6,825 nt of DNA. Origin: CAZGTQ01 sp964528575 (GTDB lineage: Bacteria; Planctomycetota; UBA1135; GCA-002686595). Each line of letters opens with the position of its first letter. The first letter of the stretch is position 1. The position numbers were made by a program, and so were the translations under genes. This document shows, in pieces, positions 5,974 to 6,825 of the stretch. The DNA lies in NCBI GenBank assembly GCA_964528575.1, contig CAZGTQ010000325.1, positions 1 through 6,825 of the forward strand. Direction: 5' to 3'. The notes under the pieces were generated by a model, which ran no database searches, was not told where the DNA came from, and saw nothing but the letters and a program-made list of their open reading frames with translations.

Positions 5974-6564
5974 TCATTCGTCTTCGTCGCCGCCCCGGAA
6001 CCAGTACCAGGCGCCGTCGACGCGCCGCAGGTCGAGCTCGGTGCCGCCGAGCGTCGCCACCGCGCGCTCGCCCTCGACGGCGATCTCGCCGTCGCTCTCG
6101 CCGGTGCCGAAGAAACTGCGCTCGCCCGTCGTGAACGCGAGCAGGTCGGTGAGCAGCGCCGCCCTGTCGACGTCCGCGAAGGCCTTTTCGGCGAGCTGCG
6201 CGAGCTTCTCCCGGCCGATCGACTCGCCCGACGTCTCGTCGAGCCACGAGCGGTCGAGCCCGTGCTCGGAGCAGATCGCCTCGTACGCCGCCACGGTCTC
6301 CTCGTCCGCAGCGATCGCGGCGTAGGCGGCGCCGAACCAGGCGGCCCACACGAAGATGCCGCGCTCGGCGGGCGCGATCACGTCGAGCATCGCCCCCCAC
6401 TCGCGACTCGCGTCGGCCGCGCGCAGGTGCGCGACCACCGCCTCCGGCGAGGACGTGGGCTGCGGCTCCTCGGCTTGGGCCCGCACGCCGTCGCAGCTCG
6501 CGGCCGCGCAGGCGAGGAACGTCGAGGCGAGCACAGCGGACGCGCGCGGGATGGAGCTCTGCAT
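5974..6564 (-). CDS. Exported or lipoprotein-like acidic protein of unknown function
   Basis: 196 residues from the ATG at 6562-6564, with a weak AAGG site 7 nt upstream. Residues 1-31 are a signal peptide: a short polar N-region with one Arg, a hydrophobic core 'ASAVLASTFLACAAA' (8-22), then either a type I site after 'RAQA' (28-31) or a loose lipobox ending at Cys19 or Cys24. Neither lipobox fits the strict L-A-G-C pattern, so lipidation is uncertain. The mature part starts with 'SSPEAVVAHLRAADASREW' (38-56), a typical start of small helical then beta secreted proteins. A hydrophobic helix follows at 69-84, and the end 'LDLRRVDGAWYWFRGG' (178-191) recalls NTF2-like/DUF4878-type proteins that close with 'r.dG.Wy'. 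That fold suggestion is weak inference. It lies 43 nt downstream of the FG-GAP gene on the same strand and may be co-transcribed with it. Confidence 0.7.
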   Translation of the reverse strand: MQSSIPRASAVLASTFLACAAASCDGVRAQAEEPQPTSSPEAVVAHLRAADASREWGAMLDVIAPAERGIFVWAAWFGAAYAAIAADEETVAAYEAICSEHGLDRSWLDETSGESIGREKLAQLAEKAFADVDRAALLTDLLAFTTGERSFFGTGESDGEIAVEGERAVATLGGTELDLRRVDGAWYWFRGGDEDE

Positions 6565-6607
6565 GGGTGCGCCTTGGGAATCGACGCCGCGTGGTTTCGC
6601 GGGCTCG

Positions 6608-6825
6608 TCACCGCGCCGGCGTGCTCAGCTCGAACAACGCGGCACCCGTGCGCAGCGAGAAGAACGTCACAGTGCTCTCGAAGTCGCCGGCGCGCAAGGT
6701 CCCTGAAGCGACGGCGACGTCGTCGAGGCCATCGCCGTCCAGATCGCCCACGCGCGCGACGAGGCGGCCGTACTCGTACGGTGCGAGCCCGATCGTCAGG
6801 GGATCGACTCGAGGGAACGACAGGT
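6608..6825 (-). CDS. FG-GAP / VCBS-type repeat protein, C-terminal 71 codons only
   Basis: The minus-strand frame is open from the window edge to the TGA at 6608-6610; the start lies beyond the window. The visible 71 residues contain 'GRLVARVGDLDGDGLDDVAV' at 19-38, a classic FG-GAP repeat core with the calcium-binding D-x-D-G-D-G-x-D-D loop. It is followed by 'STVTFFSLRTGAALFEL' (50-66), the strand pair usually seen at the end of such a blade ('v.v.sg.tG..l'). Proteins of this type are secreted or surface-exposed beta-propellers, often very long, and abundant in Planctomycetota and Myxococcota. The gene ends cleanly after this repeat without a sorting domain. It is followed after 43 nt by the exported-protein gene on the same strand. 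The family call is secure; total length, other domains and ligand cannot be seen. Confidence 0.75.
   Translation of the reverse strand, partial: LSFPRVDPLTIGLAPYEYGRLVARVGDLDGDGLDDVAVASGTLRAGDFESTVTFFSLRTGAALFELSTPAR

Noticed and set aside
6378..6611. 77-codon minus-strand frame overlapping the exported-protein gene start
   Set aside because: Basic low-complexity product in an alternative frame of a gene with a signal peptide and normal codon pattern.

Overview
The window is very GC-rich (individual rows of the large gene reach about 80% G+C) and gene-dense. It suggests a high-GC Gram-negative bacterium. The AsmA-like/DUF748 envelope protein, the DUF502 membrane protein, the exported alanine-rich protein and the FG-GAP (DLDGDGLDD) protein together would fit a Planctomycetota- or Myxococcota-type environmental genome. 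That placement is inference; no rRNA or other marker gene is present.

Layout. (1) Positions 1-4773, plus strand: a tight three-gene unit. It holds the last 1248 codons of a very large multi-module DUF748/AsmA-like protein (start outside the window), a four-helix small membrane protein starting at GTG 3752, and a DUF502 membrane protein. The spacings are 4 nt and an ATGA overlap, so the three are very probably co-transcribed and act in the cell envelope. (2) Positions 4764-5804, minus strand: a two-gene toxin-antitoxin operon. The first gene encodes a Panacea-domain (DUF4065/SocA-like, PanA) antitoxin and the second, abutting it, a RelE/ParE-superfamily toxin (PanT position). This block has visibly lower GC (rows of about 58-70%) than its surroundings and looks like an acquired cassette. 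Its 3' end overlaps the convergent DUF502 gene by 10 bp. (3) Positions 5805-5973: a 169-bp gap with a candidate promoter for the toxin-antitoxin operon and a hairpin just after the next gene. (4) Positions 5974-6564, minus strand: a secreted or lipoprotein-like acidic protein of unknown function. (5) Positions 6608-6825, minus strand: the last 71 codons of an FG-GAP/VCBS-type repeat protein whose start lies beyond the window; it ends 43 nt upstream of the exported protein gene.

The most interesting accessory element is the PanA-type antitoxin paired with a RelE-like toxin. The antitoxin carries a strongly acidic tail, and the toxin gene contains an in-frame 14-bp repeat. The most interesting core-genome observation is the DUF748-membrane protein-DUF502 operon, with a DUF748 protein made of at least four recognisable modules joined by Ala/Pro linkers. 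No tRNA, rRNA, CRISPR array, transposase or integrase was seen. No stretch longer than 300 bases lacks a gene.
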